A stretch of 64,000 bases of DNA, from contig OZ024789.1 in NCBI GenBank assembly GCA_964017065.1, positions 9,276,222 through 9,340,221 of the forward strand. The letters run 5' to 3'. The notes under the pieces were generated by a model. The model had not been told where the DNA came from. It saw only the letters and a list, made by a program, of their open reading frames with translations, and did no database searches. Positions 33,480 through 44,085 of the stretch are shown piece by piece. How positions within the stretch are numbered: position 1 is the first letter of the stretch; the number at the start of each line of letters is the position of its first letter. Both the position numbers and the translations under genes were made by a program. This DNA is from Haliclona indistincta (Eukaryota; Porifera; Demospongiae; Haplosclerida; Chalinidae).

Positions 33480-33623
33480 TAGTTGCTGTAATTCCATTCT
33501 TTCAATGGTCAGCCTAGCACCATGCACAAGCAGTGCTCCAGACCATGAATAGCTGTAAATTCTGGCTGGGCTGAAACATCACATGCAGTTTTAAATTTAT
33601 TTATAATAAGACTTCATTAACCA

Positions 33624-34345
33624 GTGACCATCAAAAATTTTATTAGTTGGAAAGTTATCAAAGCTACACAGATCTATAGAGTATGTGTATAGAACCACAG
33701 CACAGCATTGATGAAACAATCAGAGTCACTAGGAACAGAGCTGATTGGATGGCTGTCCTTAGGATACCAGTACATCCTGCAGTGGGTGGAGCAAAAATGC
33801 AGCAAATAATTTTTTATCACACACACACACACAACGTATAGTGGACCCTCACTTCTCCGACCCTTAAGTACTAGATTGATTATCAGTCACATTTTTTTAG
33901 CACAATCAGATCAGACTGAAGAGGAACCTCTAAAAATTAGAACCAGACCTTTTGTCTCTTAAAGAGAGGTTATCCACCGTTTATAGAGGTTACTAATGTA
34001 TAATAGTTAAAGGATTTGGAACTATTAACAGTGTCTCTCTAATGGACGTAAATTCTATTGCGTCAGAGACAAAACAAAATCATCATTATTATCATACTGA
34101 TTCATTTACGTCGATAAGAGGAGCCTGGGCTCATTTGAATACAGTGTGTTTGTTAGCATGCTAGCCGGCGACACAGAAGTGGTGTCGGTATGGAGGCTGA
34201 ACTTAATGCTATAATTTTATTTTTATTTCTGTATCACTTCTCTGTTTATTTTCTGTATCACCTTTTGTTTTCTGTAATAGCTAACAATCAAGAAACACAC
34301 ACATATATTTTCCTTAGAGCTTTCTCTATTGCACGGGCTTGGTAA
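33624..34345. repeat. 5'-flank repeat, copy 2 (no gene follows)
   Basis: Direct repeat of 28255-28965, about 5.37 kb downstream. It contains an extra AT-rich insert near 34175-34280 relative to copy 1. No NHR-kinase open frame follows it, so it is a leftover of a duplicated gene or a dispersed repeat. Confidence 0.85.
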
Positions 34346-34400
34346 ACACTACTGATACAGCACTGGAGCATGGGTGCATCATTGTCTGTTAATAACTAGT

Positions 34401-34555
34401 TAAAGCACCGTTGCGAGTGCAATACGGGAATTATTGCGCGAGAGGTGTGGTCGAGACGGTGATACAGCACTCGGCTTCGCCTCGTGCTGTATCAGCGTCG
34501 AGACCGACACCCCGAGCGCAATAATTCCCGTATTGCACGAGCAGACGGTGCTTTT
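34401..34555. repeat. 155-bp palindrome with TAAAGCACCG ends
   Basis: The arms TAAAGCACCG...TGCAATACGGGAATTATTG and CAATAATTCCCGTATTGCA...CGGTGCTTTTA are inverted repeats, around a GATACAGCAC/GTGCTGTATC inner stem. The whole block can fold into one long hairpin. Probably a foldback MITE. A second inverted repeat (TATATTTTCCATAATTGCG and CACATTATGGAAAATATA) lies at about 34692-34742. Confidence 0.7.
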
Positions 34556-35079
34556 ACTGGTTTGTAGCACGACAGCTTGCCGCTGTCACGGAATGTTTGT
34601 GCCAGGGCGACTTATTCTCGAGGTCGAGCCAAGGTCAGTCTCCGCCCACCCTATCTTTAACCCTCCTGGCCGTGCTATATTTTCCCTGGCCGTGCTATAT
34701 TTTCCATAATTGCGAACGGCGTTCACATTATGGAAAATATAGAACGGGCGGCGCCTTTGATACGCCCACGCAGAGTGCTACAAGCACATGTATTGGTGCA
34801 GTGCTCAATATAATAGCATTGAAACAAGGCATTCTTTATTAGGCGCATCTCACGTATAAGCGCATATTTCTTTGCTGTGGAAATATAAGCCCATGCACCT
34901 ATACCAATGCGCCAGTACTGTAGCCATTTTTCTATGCAATGACGAAAAATTTTCATGTAAAATGGTGCAATTCAAAATGTGATTACTGTCCAATTGGTAA
35001 ACAGTTAAGTACAGTGATGCAACTAGTACTAAAGGCTTGGCATGATGTAATGTGTCAGTAGCAGTGTTAAAGCAGTATT
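34556..35079. other. intergenic, 3' side of the beta-helix receptor gene
   Basis: AT-rich sequence with the small ATTTTCC inverted repeat noted above and a GGGCGGCGCCTTTGAT block shared with the TIR element at 27211-28245. No gene recognised. Confidence 0.4.
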
Positions 35080-38000
35080 CTAGGAGAATATCAGTGACTC
35101 TCTTTTCAGCCACACGTCAGTTGAAGTTGGTTGCACAAGTTGGTTGCGCTTGTTCAACAGCCTCTCGGATTCCTCACAGTTGAAACATTTTGTAACGGCA
35201 AGCTTTTTGAAAAATTTCAAGTGCAGAAACAAGTGGTATACAAGAACTCCGATAAACGTGACAAGAGCAACACTCACACTAATGATAGTCACCATTTGCT
35301 CGTCATCATCTTTGTTCTGATATACTGCAGCAAGAGCGGAGAGTAGACCAAGATTGAGAAGTAACGAACATTCTAAAATGTTCAGATATTTTTTCTGATA
35401 GATTCCTTCAAAAGCAACCAGTAGTGAAAGAAGCACGGTGGTGCTTGCAGTGATAAAGATGAGTGTACCGAATGTGTCCAAATGAAGAGATACTAGTGTG
35501 AATGTCATACGAACCAGGAGCAATAGACCAGTCCAAAACCGACAGTTGTCCTTGTAAGGTCCATGGTAGGCATCAACGAAAGGCTTAAACTTGATCCACT
35601 GTCTACGAAAGAATCTAATTCTTGTGACATATTTCTCAATCAAGGCATCAAAGAGTAGAGCGAGTGTGTATGGAACAACAAGAAGTAGAAACAACACAGC
35701 TGCTGCCATTAGTATGTAGTGTTCTAGTGAGAAATATGGAACATTTCCATCCATATACCACCGCACAGTGCTAGTAGTATTGTTTCCTTCACAAACCAGT
35801 CTTTTCCAAGTTAGAGCAGGAGCAAATGTGCGAAAGATCTTTGTAAACGAGAGCAATATGAGAGTAGCAAGTACCTGAACTACATTGCCTCCGATCTTGT
35901 TGGACAGCCATGTGGAGTAGCGACACAGGACTATGATGGTGGCTATGATGAACCATATGTAGAGAGGGAACACAAACTGCAGCCACACCTTGTGATAGGC
36001 TGTCATGCCTTGATAAAAGCATGTTTCAATACCTAGGTCAAGATTGAGCCAAGCAATGAACTGACTCAGTACTGGAATACGACCTGTACGAAAGAAGATA
36101 CCAGTGCTCTCACTTATCTTGACAATACTGGCATAGAATATGAGCCCATTGATGGTACCAGTGGAGACTGTCAAGTTTAAAACCATCAGAAGAACTACCA
36201 AACCAAACCCAGCAGCAGCAAAGGGAATGATCTGAGCAAGATACGAGAAGTGAGGACATTGAATGCAGGTGTTGGACCCCAGAGCAAGGCTGTGGTCATC
36301 CCGACACCTGCCACACAGTATTCCGGCCCTGTTGTGAGCACACTGGGGATCAGGATTAGTGAGAGAGAAGTTGACCTGTGATGTGATACAGTAGTCGAAT
36401 GGACAATTTGAACGTATCACGCAATCACTGATATTACCAATCCAGATACCGCGTTTTCGTGATATTGTACCAGTCGGAGCATCACACGAGATACTTGCAA
36501 CGGATCGTTTCAAGGTCTCTTCACAGTCACAGGCATTCGTTTTGGATGATATCTCAAATCCGAGAGGACACGGAGACAGTGATATGTTCAGCAAAACATA
36601 ATTGTTCATATTGAGCACTTGTAAAGCGTAACGATCGTAAAGTACTTTAAATGCAATTTTTGTGCATTTCTTAGCAATAGTGCTATATACATGTAGTTCT
36701 GTTCTATTGACAACTCTGCCATCATCTAAATGTGGTTGTATCTGAAGAACTCCCGGAACAACTCCATTCTTAATTCCTACAGTGACAACAGAGACACTGA
36801 TCTCTTCTCCCGGATACGCTGCCATTGTTAGCTGTCTCTCAGAGCAGTTTACTGTGTTGTTTTCATCACAGAAGCAGACATCAGTAGGATCTGATGACAC
36901 AACCGAGGGACCAGCCTGTGCTGAATAATTGAATATTTCCTCAAATAAAGTTTCACTTATTTTTTGGTGAGTATTAAACAATTCACAATCAATTGTGTCA
37001 CCGTATATAGCCGTTCCTGCTATAGATGCCTGATTTTCAGAGAAATACACTTTAGATGAGTTTGGATGTACCGAGCCGGAGATTTGATAGAAGCAAGCTG
37101 ACTGCGATAGCTCACTGCTTTCAGCAAAGATCGCGCCTCCCTTGTCTGCCTTGTTTTGGGTGAAGTTAACAACGGAATGGTCCTCAAACACGAGATAGGA
37201 GTCGTCAAACATGATCATACCACCTCCAATATCAGCAGCAGTGTTGTTGTGGAAGATTGTTGTGGTATTTCTTTTAAAAACTACGGCAGTTTCAAATACC
37301 CACATTCCCGTCATGTTATTGTTAATAATGCTCACGTTGTTCAGTGCTAGCGTATTGACATAAGATGCACGGAGTGCGGAAGGTCGATATACAGAAGATG
37401 GGTCAGTAAGACTGTTGTTGCTAATAGTTACATTAACAAGGCTGACATGAAATTGTGGTCTTTGGTAAGCGAAAGGGAAAATATTAAACACACTAAAGAA
37501 AACCTGGTTGTGTGAAATATCTGTAGATTCTATTCTGATACTTGGCAGCTGCTTCAGTCCTTCGAATACAAGCTCAAACATGTTCGCTGACTGGATATGA
37601 ACAATATTATTTATTATCTTGCTATTGACAAGCGATATGAATGAATCGGCTGAAACACTTCTACTGCACTCATGTTCGAACACAACATTCCTAGAGTCCT
37701 GAAAAGTGCCCACTGCCAAGCCATGACCATAAGAAATAAGTGAGTTGCTGACGGTCAAATTGTAAGAAAGTGTGTCCACAGATTCAGAAACGATCCAAAC
37801 ACTACGAGATCCCTTGTTCATGTAAGCTATGATGTGGTCAAGAACTACGTCCACACTGTAGGTCTTTGAAAGCATAATAATAGCCAGACTACCACCCTCA
37901 GTATTATTATCGATCCTTCCAAACGATACATTTGTGCTAGCAATAAGCACCTCGTACACAGGCTTGTGAATAACACAATCAAATGGGTCGATATAGTAGA

Positions 38001-38649
38001 CTAGGATATCGCCTCTCACTGAGCAATTTGATGATACTTGTTCGTTACGGCTAAATGAAGAATCAGTAATAGTCAGATTAGACTCCTTCATTACTGCAAG
38101 AAGACCACTCCCTGATCCATTCTGAATTGAAACTTCGTCAAAAGTAAAGTCACTAACTGAGAAGCAACCTAGGCTAGCATTGCAAAAGTGCTTTTCACGT
38201 TTAGGTCCGCTCATGAACTGTTTAGAAGCAAGAGCGTTCATGTCAGCCCCACAGTTAGTGATGGTGATGTACCTGAAGGTGATGTTGGAGCTATTAACAA
38301 AAGCGATACCAGTACTGGACTGTTCAGTACACTTGATGACCACTGTAGACTGCCAGACCGTCTCATGAAAGCCCTGCTCCATTCTCCCATCACCTTCAAA
38401 CACAGCATTAGTCAAGTTCATAAACACTACTAGTACCTGAAGATCCAACAAGTGAGTTCCCTCCAAGAAATGAACAACCAAGCCAGAAGAGTTCGAGAAT
38501 TTCTTAGCCATTTCTCCGAATGTGCTGATATTGTAACAAGGAGCACCAGGACAGTGCTCACCTTCAGATGGCTGAATGTAGACATCTCTTGTTGAGCATT
38601 GACACGAGATAAGGAGCACAAGAAGAAGAACGATACTGCTTGTAGCCAT
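35080..38649 (-). CDS. intronless beta-helix, multi-pass membrane protein
   Basis: A 1189-aa single-exon protein. It begins with a signal peptide (about 1-19, ending SCQCS). The ectodomain (about 50-600) has many short strands with repeated N-x-S/T glycosylation sites and phrases such as SNITFRYITITNC and LTITDSSFSRNE, the texture of a right-handed parallel beta-helix. A Cys-rich segment follows (about 590-800, with CDCEET, CAHNRAGILCGRCRDD and CIQC). Eight or nine hydrophobic helices span about 803-1147, including FWTGLLLLVRMTFTLVSLHL after the motif DAYHGPYKDNCR. A short cytoplasmic tail of about 42 residues ends it. I recall similar large families in sponges and cnidarians without assigned function. 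A cell-surface adhesion or sensing role is inference. Confidence 0.8.
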   Translation of the reverse strand: MATSSIVLLLVLLISCQCSTRDVYIQPSEGEHCPGAPCYNISTFGEMAKKFSNSSGLVVHFLEGTHLLDLQVLVVFMNLTNAVFEGDGRMEQGFHETVWQSTVVIKCTEQSSTGIAFVNSSNITFRYITITNCGADMNALASKQFMSGPKREKHFCNASLGCFSVSDFTFDEVSIQNGSGSGLLAVMKESNLTITDSSFSRNEQVSSNCSVRGDILVYYIDPFDCVIHKPVYEVLIASTNVSFGRIDNNTEGGSLAIIMLSKTYSVDVVLDHIIAYMNKGSRSVWIVSESVDTLSYNLTVSNSLISYGHGLAVGTFQDSRNVVFEHECSRSVSADSFISLVNSKIINNIVHIQSANMFELVFEGLKQLPSIRIESTDISHNQVFFSVFNIFPFAYQRPQFHVSLVNVTISNNSLTDPSSVYRPSALRASYVNTLALNNVSIINNNMTGMWVFETAVVFKRNTTTIFHNNTAADIGGGMIMFDDSYLVFEDHSVVNFTQNKADKGGAIFAESSELSQSACFYQISGSVHPNSSKVYFSENQASIAGTAIYGDTIDCELFNTHQKISETLFEEIFNYSAQAGPSVVSSDPTDVCFCDENNTVNCSERQLTMAAYPGEEISVSVVTVGIKNGVVPGVLQIQPHLDDGRVVNRTELHVYSTIAKKCTKIAFKVLYDRYALQVLNMNNYVLLNISLSPCPLGFEISSKTNACDCEETLKRSVASISCDAPTGTISRKRGIWIGNISDCVIRSNCPFDYCITSQVNFSLTNPDPQCAHNRAGILCGRCRDDHSLALGSNTCIQCPHFSYLAQIIPFAAAGFGLVVLLMVLNLTVSTGTINGLIFYASIVKISESTGIFFRTGRIPVLSQFIAWLNLDLGIETCFYQGMTAYHKVWLQFVFPLYIWFIIATIIVLCRYSTWLSNKIGGNVVQVLATLILLSFTKIFRTFAPALTWKRLVCEGNNTTSTVRWYMDGNVPYFSLEHYILMAAAVLFLLLVVPYTLALLFDALIEKYVTRIRFFRRQWIKFKPFVDAYHGPYKDNCRFWTGLLLLVRMTFTLVSLHLDTFGTLIFITASTTVLLSLLVAFEGIYQKKYLNILECSLLLNLGLLSALAAVYQNKDDDEQMVTIISVSVALVTFIGVLVYHLFLHLKFFKKLAVTKCFNCEESERLLNKRNQLVQPTSTDVWLKRESLIFS

Positions 38650-39460
38650 GACTGATGACTACCTTTCAGACCACAACCTAGCTAAATAAATATTATTGTT
38701 TGACAAAATTTAAAAAATCCAAACAATGACTATTATTGGGTGAAACTAAAAGCGCTCCACGGAATCCAGTATTGGATATGTCACTCAATATTTTCTCTAT
38801 TGACTCACACTGTTTAGTATACATCAAGTGGGCAATGCAGTTATACTGCAGCTGCGTATTATGCAAATTCAATGACATGATTTTTATTAACCTTCGGTGC
38901 TTTATCATTCGTTCGTTCAGTCGGTCTGTTCATATTCATGAATGATTTGTGAGGGCACAACTAGTAACAATCACCTAAGGGTACTCTAGCTTAGGTGAAG
39001 GTTACTTTACTGTGCAGTGTTTGCTAAGGACTAAAAGCAATAACTATGTCAAATGGACCACTAATGGTGCAGGTGCCTCAGTGGAATTGCATGCATACTG
39101 CACACTTGACATGCTTTGACAGCGCACAGCAACTATAGCTATTTCATCAGCAGATGATGATTGTAACAGATTTATAAAGTACAATGCAAGCTATTGATAC
39201 AAGCTGGCAAAAATAACAGAAGCCAATAGTATGCTACTAATTAGCTGGGCGTGCATAAGCCATGCAGCTTTTTTGGAATTTTATCTGGACCCTCCACGCT
39301 ATCTTGTAGTCCAGATCAAACCTACAAACTGCTAGCCAGTTAACCATGGACACATTCGACTTCTGTGAAGACCAGATCGCCAGCAACGGTAAACTAAGTA
39401 AGCAAATCACGCCGTAACTCACGAACAAAGCTTTAATTCAAAAATCTAAGACCATGAAAT
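38650..39460. other. 5' flank of the beta-helix receptor gene
   Basis: About 800 bp of AT-rich sequence without a recognised exon or repeat. It should contain the promoter of the minus-strand receptor gene. I searched it for the missing last APEH exon and found no match. Confidence 0.4.
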
Positions 39461-39470
39461 TCGAGCTATT

Positions 39471-39915
39471 GGCTTGTCCCCGTTTCGTCGACTCCCGATT
39501 TGTCGACTCTCGATTGGTCGACTAGTCAATTATTGGGTTACGCCCACTGTATGGTCGCTATATGCGGCCACTATGCAGTGTTCACTAACTTTTCGTTATG
39601 TACACACAGGCCCTCGCAGTGATTCAATAACTCGATGTTGGTCCTAAATGTTGACTCTTCATAGCAAAACGGACACTGAAAATTTCTTGTAGCTGTCTGC
39701 TACACCATGCTCGAGCTTTTGATGCTTGTTGAGGCGATATTTCTTGAAATAACCGTGGCTTATCGAGCAAAAGAGCCGCAGTGTCAACAGAGACCTGTTC
39801 TTGCTGTGCAATACCATTACTTGATGTGGATTCCATTGTAATAACGCGAATATGAATATTAATTAGTCGACCAATCGAGAGTCGACGAATCCGGAGTCGA
39901 CGAAACGGGTGTAAA
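39471..39915. mobile_element. TIR element with 10-bp target duplication and zinc-finger-like cargo
   Basis: Both ends carry three spaced GTCGAC-containing blocks as inverted repeats (CCCGTTTCGTCGACTCC on both sides, then TCGACTCTCGATTGGTCGAC). The decamer TCGAGCTATT flanks the element at 39461-39470 and 39916-39925. The core has a minus-strand open frame (39624-39836). After a plausible TTTTCAG acceptor, it also has a frame reading CPFCYEESTFRTNIELLNHC, a C2H2/C2HC-type finger. Duplications of 9-10 bp fit Mutator-like elements, some of which capture host exons. That interpretation is inference. Confidence 0.65.
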
Positions 39916-39925
39916 TCGAGCTATT

Positions 39926-40469
39926 AACGTGTTATGTCGATATTGAACTTACCACCAGCTGATTCTTCGCCGTCTTTCAGAACTAGAGCGGACAGACATA
40001 CACACTGTATGCCTAAAACCAATTGCTACAGCAGTCGTACAAGCCAGTTTAACCGCATAAGCTTTAACAGTTGAGTGCAGTCACAAACTCAAGGCTAAAC
40101 AACTTACCAAGCTTAGTCTTGCAAAACCACTACTAGCCATGTGCATCGAAGCAATGCAGTGACAGAGAGCTTTGCAAATACTGAGCTGGTAAGTTTGATT
40201 TCTCATCTAGTATGACGTCACAGTTTTTAATGCCGGGCATGTGTAATTCGAATAACTCTGTTTTTGTCAGAAGCGAAATCAACACAGTGAATTTCAGCTC
40301 ACTCTGACAAACACTAACATTAAACAAACTAGTTTGAAGTCATGTAGTCTAGAATATTGATATTCCCATACACTGCGAAGGCTGAATCATAAGTTGTCCG
40401 CTATATTCAAGTCAAGTGCTACACACAGTTGCCAGCAGGGTGGTGCATGAAGGAGGGTTATATACTAAC
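39926..40469. other. interval where the last APEH exon is expected
   Basis: About 540 bp downstream of the last recognisable APEH exon. No frame resembling the expected C-terminal piece (catalytic His region) was found on the minus strand. Otherwise featureless AT-rich sequence. Confidence 0.4.
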
Positions 40470-41231
40470 TTAGCTTTCTTGCCCAAGGCCTTGAGCTTAT
40501 GATAGTACAGCTTTCCCTGGGATGGTGGTACCCTGTGATCCTCACCACCAAGTGCTATCATGATGGGTGTCTTCACCTAGACCACAGAGAGGTTAAACAT
40601 TTTGGTAGGAACAATTCGCAAATCAGACAGTACATCAAAGAAATTTTATGTGAGAATGCACATGTAAATACTGTATAGCTGAAAATGTGACCTACCTTGT
40701 CTACTAAGGTGATAGGAGATACAGACAGCATTTTACCAATCTGTTCTTGTGTCACTGGTCCAGCAGGATCATACGGCAGACCAGACTCACAGAATGACCT
40801 GAAGAGACACACGAGTGTGTAAAAAAGAAAATAAACCAACATCACAGTATCCTCACCAATCAGGAATATCGGTTACACTGTACATAGCTATGAAGAAAGA
40901 AAAGCAATGTACTTGTTAAAAATGCAATATTTTTTAAAAATTCACTCACCAGAAATATCAGTGACTGGATTGCGTGTTAGAGCAGCTTTGTAAAAATCCT
41001 ACAAAAACAAGAAATCAGCAACAGCGAGTTTTTGCATGTACACAAGTATCTGTGGTGTGTGTGTGTGTGTGTGTGTGCATGTGCTTACAGGGAACTGTCC
41101 GATGAGGTGAGTGGTGAGGAATCCACCATGTGATCCTCCCATCACCACCACTCTCCCACTATCCACCCTCCCTGAGGTCACCAGTGAATTAGCAACATGC
41201 TAGAGAGAGAGAGAGGAGAGAGGGAGAGAGA

Positions 41232-41324
<93 letters not shown>

Positions 41325-43658
41325 AGGGGGAGAGAGAGAGGGAGATGGGGAGAGAGAGAGGGGGAGAGAGAGGGAGAGAGATTGGCAAAAATTACACAAA
41401 TCAAAACACATGTGTAACCATACTCACCTGGATATCATTCACATCTAATGTGCCAGCTTTGCCGGGAAGACTCTTGACAAATTTTTGCCCAAACCCAGAA
41501 GACCCTCTATAGTTTACTGAAGAGGAGAATGAGCGAAAAGAAACTAAGCAGAGAGCGACAAAACTAACTGCTACAAGATCTTGATTGTCATAAATCTGGC
41601 CTTGATTGCTTGAAAATATCTCTAACTTGATAGTAAGCTTTACTTACTCACAATACATATTTTAAACTATTGTGCACAATCGAGAACATCTTTGTTTACT
41701 TGTAGTATAAAATATACCAGGGCCAGATCTTCAAGGGTGCTTTCAGTGCTCAAACATTCCATTAGCAACCAATTTGCTATGCCAACAGTTTCTATGTCAC
41801 TAATAATAATTACTCATAAAAATAATTTGGGCTGGAGTCATAAGTGCTGCCAAAAACAACATGTAGTCACTTGTCAGTATGCCTAAGTGCTCTTTGCCTT
41901 GCCAAGCTATCTTGTGTATAACCCACAAATACTGGGTGTGAGCATCCTCCTTATTCAAATCCTGGATACACCACTGATGGACACTTTTATCACGGTCACA
42001 GTCGGTTCCACAGGCTGATATTAGGTGACCCATTGTAAGAACAAACGTAGAACACACCTAAATTTAACCCTCCACACATAACATCTGCATTAGATACCAG
42101 TGATGTGACACTAACCCATCACTACAGCATAGCCCAAGGCAGCTAAACAAATCGGCCAAACCAGAAAGTCAGTTGGAACACAAGTATGAGGTCCGCCTGT
42201 GGGTAGAGAAAAAAAGAAACATAGCAATCACTTGCTCTGTAGCAAAAACAATGAATAGCCAGATTAAAAGTCCCTTGAACACAGTGAAAGTAGAATTCAA
42301 TATCAAAACCGCTAAAATTAATTTTCACATTTTTTGGGGTGTTGTCAATAAATATTGCGACTGAAAAGCAATTAAGCTACTGTGAAAATTTCTACGGATT
42401 TACGGAAGCTAATAACGACAGAAATTTCTGAAGCGCCGAATAATTGAAGGTGTGGCAGCGAGCATGTGTTTTGAACGAGAATGCATCATACACTTGTTAC
42501 AGGTCTTTTCTTTGAAGTATAGGACTTCTAGCGTATAGCTGTTGGCTGCCTATGATGAAGAACTGAAGTGCTTGTTGAATTTGGAGGTCTAGTACGCACT
42601 TCAGCGACAAGGTGCCGAAAAATAGGAGGTGCCGAATCATTACGGTAATTAAAACTTCAATCCTAGTAATATTTGAGCAACAATCTCACCATGGTTGAAG
42701 ACCACTAGACTAGGAGGAGTACCAGTGGATGATGGGAGGAGTAGAAGAGCTTCATAACTACCTAATGGAGGAGTCAGCAACACACACACTGCATGGTCTG
42801 GACTCACCTTCAACTCCCTCACGAGATACGGTCATCAAGTCCCAACTTAACCCCTTAACGACTGATGGAGTTTCAGTCTTAGCTAAAAGACATGAAGAAC
42901 ATTAATAATATTTAAATCATGATCGAGACGTACCTATTTCAGTCCACTTCAGATCTGGTTTGTCATCATCAGCTGTTGGTAAAGCAGCCACTAACTACAA
43001 CAGACAAAAAATTAAAATTTAAACTTTACTGATGAAAGGAAATCTACGTCAGTCATGATCCAGAAATAATAAATAAATTATTAATAACCACAAATTAAAC
43101 AATAAGATTATTAATAATGAAACAAGGCAAACGAGTAACCATTAAAGTTTTGTGAACGTTTCTATATCTGAGAAATATGCTGGCAGCCTGGCACAAACAT
43201 TTTGTGGAACATGGAATACACAAGCTGTAGTTCTGGTGTAGTTTTTATGAAATACATTTTTGGTACCAATTTTGTGAAATATTTTGCAAACTAGGCCCAG
43301 ACAATAATTTGTGAAACCATTCATGACAAAAATATACAGCCAAGCAATGTCAAAATTTTGTCCTTTTAAATTTTTCAAATGTATCCTAATCTGATTCAGC
43401 GGCAGAAAGGCTTACCACACTTGGAGGAGAGATAGGAGTAGCATATCGAGTGAGTATCAAGCCATCACTGACGTCCATTACTACATGAGCTCCTTTGCTG
43501 TCTCCCTCAGGTGAGGGGAGGTAGCTGACAGCTCCATTACTGGTATCCACACACACTAACACTATGTAGCTACGACAGAAGTCATGGTAGTACAGCTTGG
43601 TACCATGCCAGCAGCGCTCAGGGAGACAAGCTGTATAGATACCAGTGAAACCATCACC

Positions 43659-43737
<79 letters not shown>

Positions 43738-44030
43738 TAGGATTAATTTGAGACTTGTCACTGTTTGGTAGTAGTACATAAATCTGAAGAAAAACTAATA
43801 AATTTTTTAAATTAAAAAACTAACTGTTGATACTGATCATGAACAGTGAACACTAAAATCGTCGTTTTACAAACACTAGCAAAAACTTTGAAAGAAAAAA
43901 TTAACTAAATTCTGCAAGCTTGGAAGTGGCATTGTACCAACCAACCTTCTGGTGTATCAACAATATCCACTACCGTAGAGATATCCTTACTAGCCCAGTC
44001 AACCTAAAGAAGAGCAGGAAGAATGTGACA

Positions 44031-44085
<55 letters not shown>

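Noticed and set aside
40464..40520. Read-through of the last APEH exon (KLVYNPPSC...) as a natural C-terminus
   Set aside because: It stops after a few residues, lacks the catalytic His motif, and a normal GTTAGT donor precedes it.
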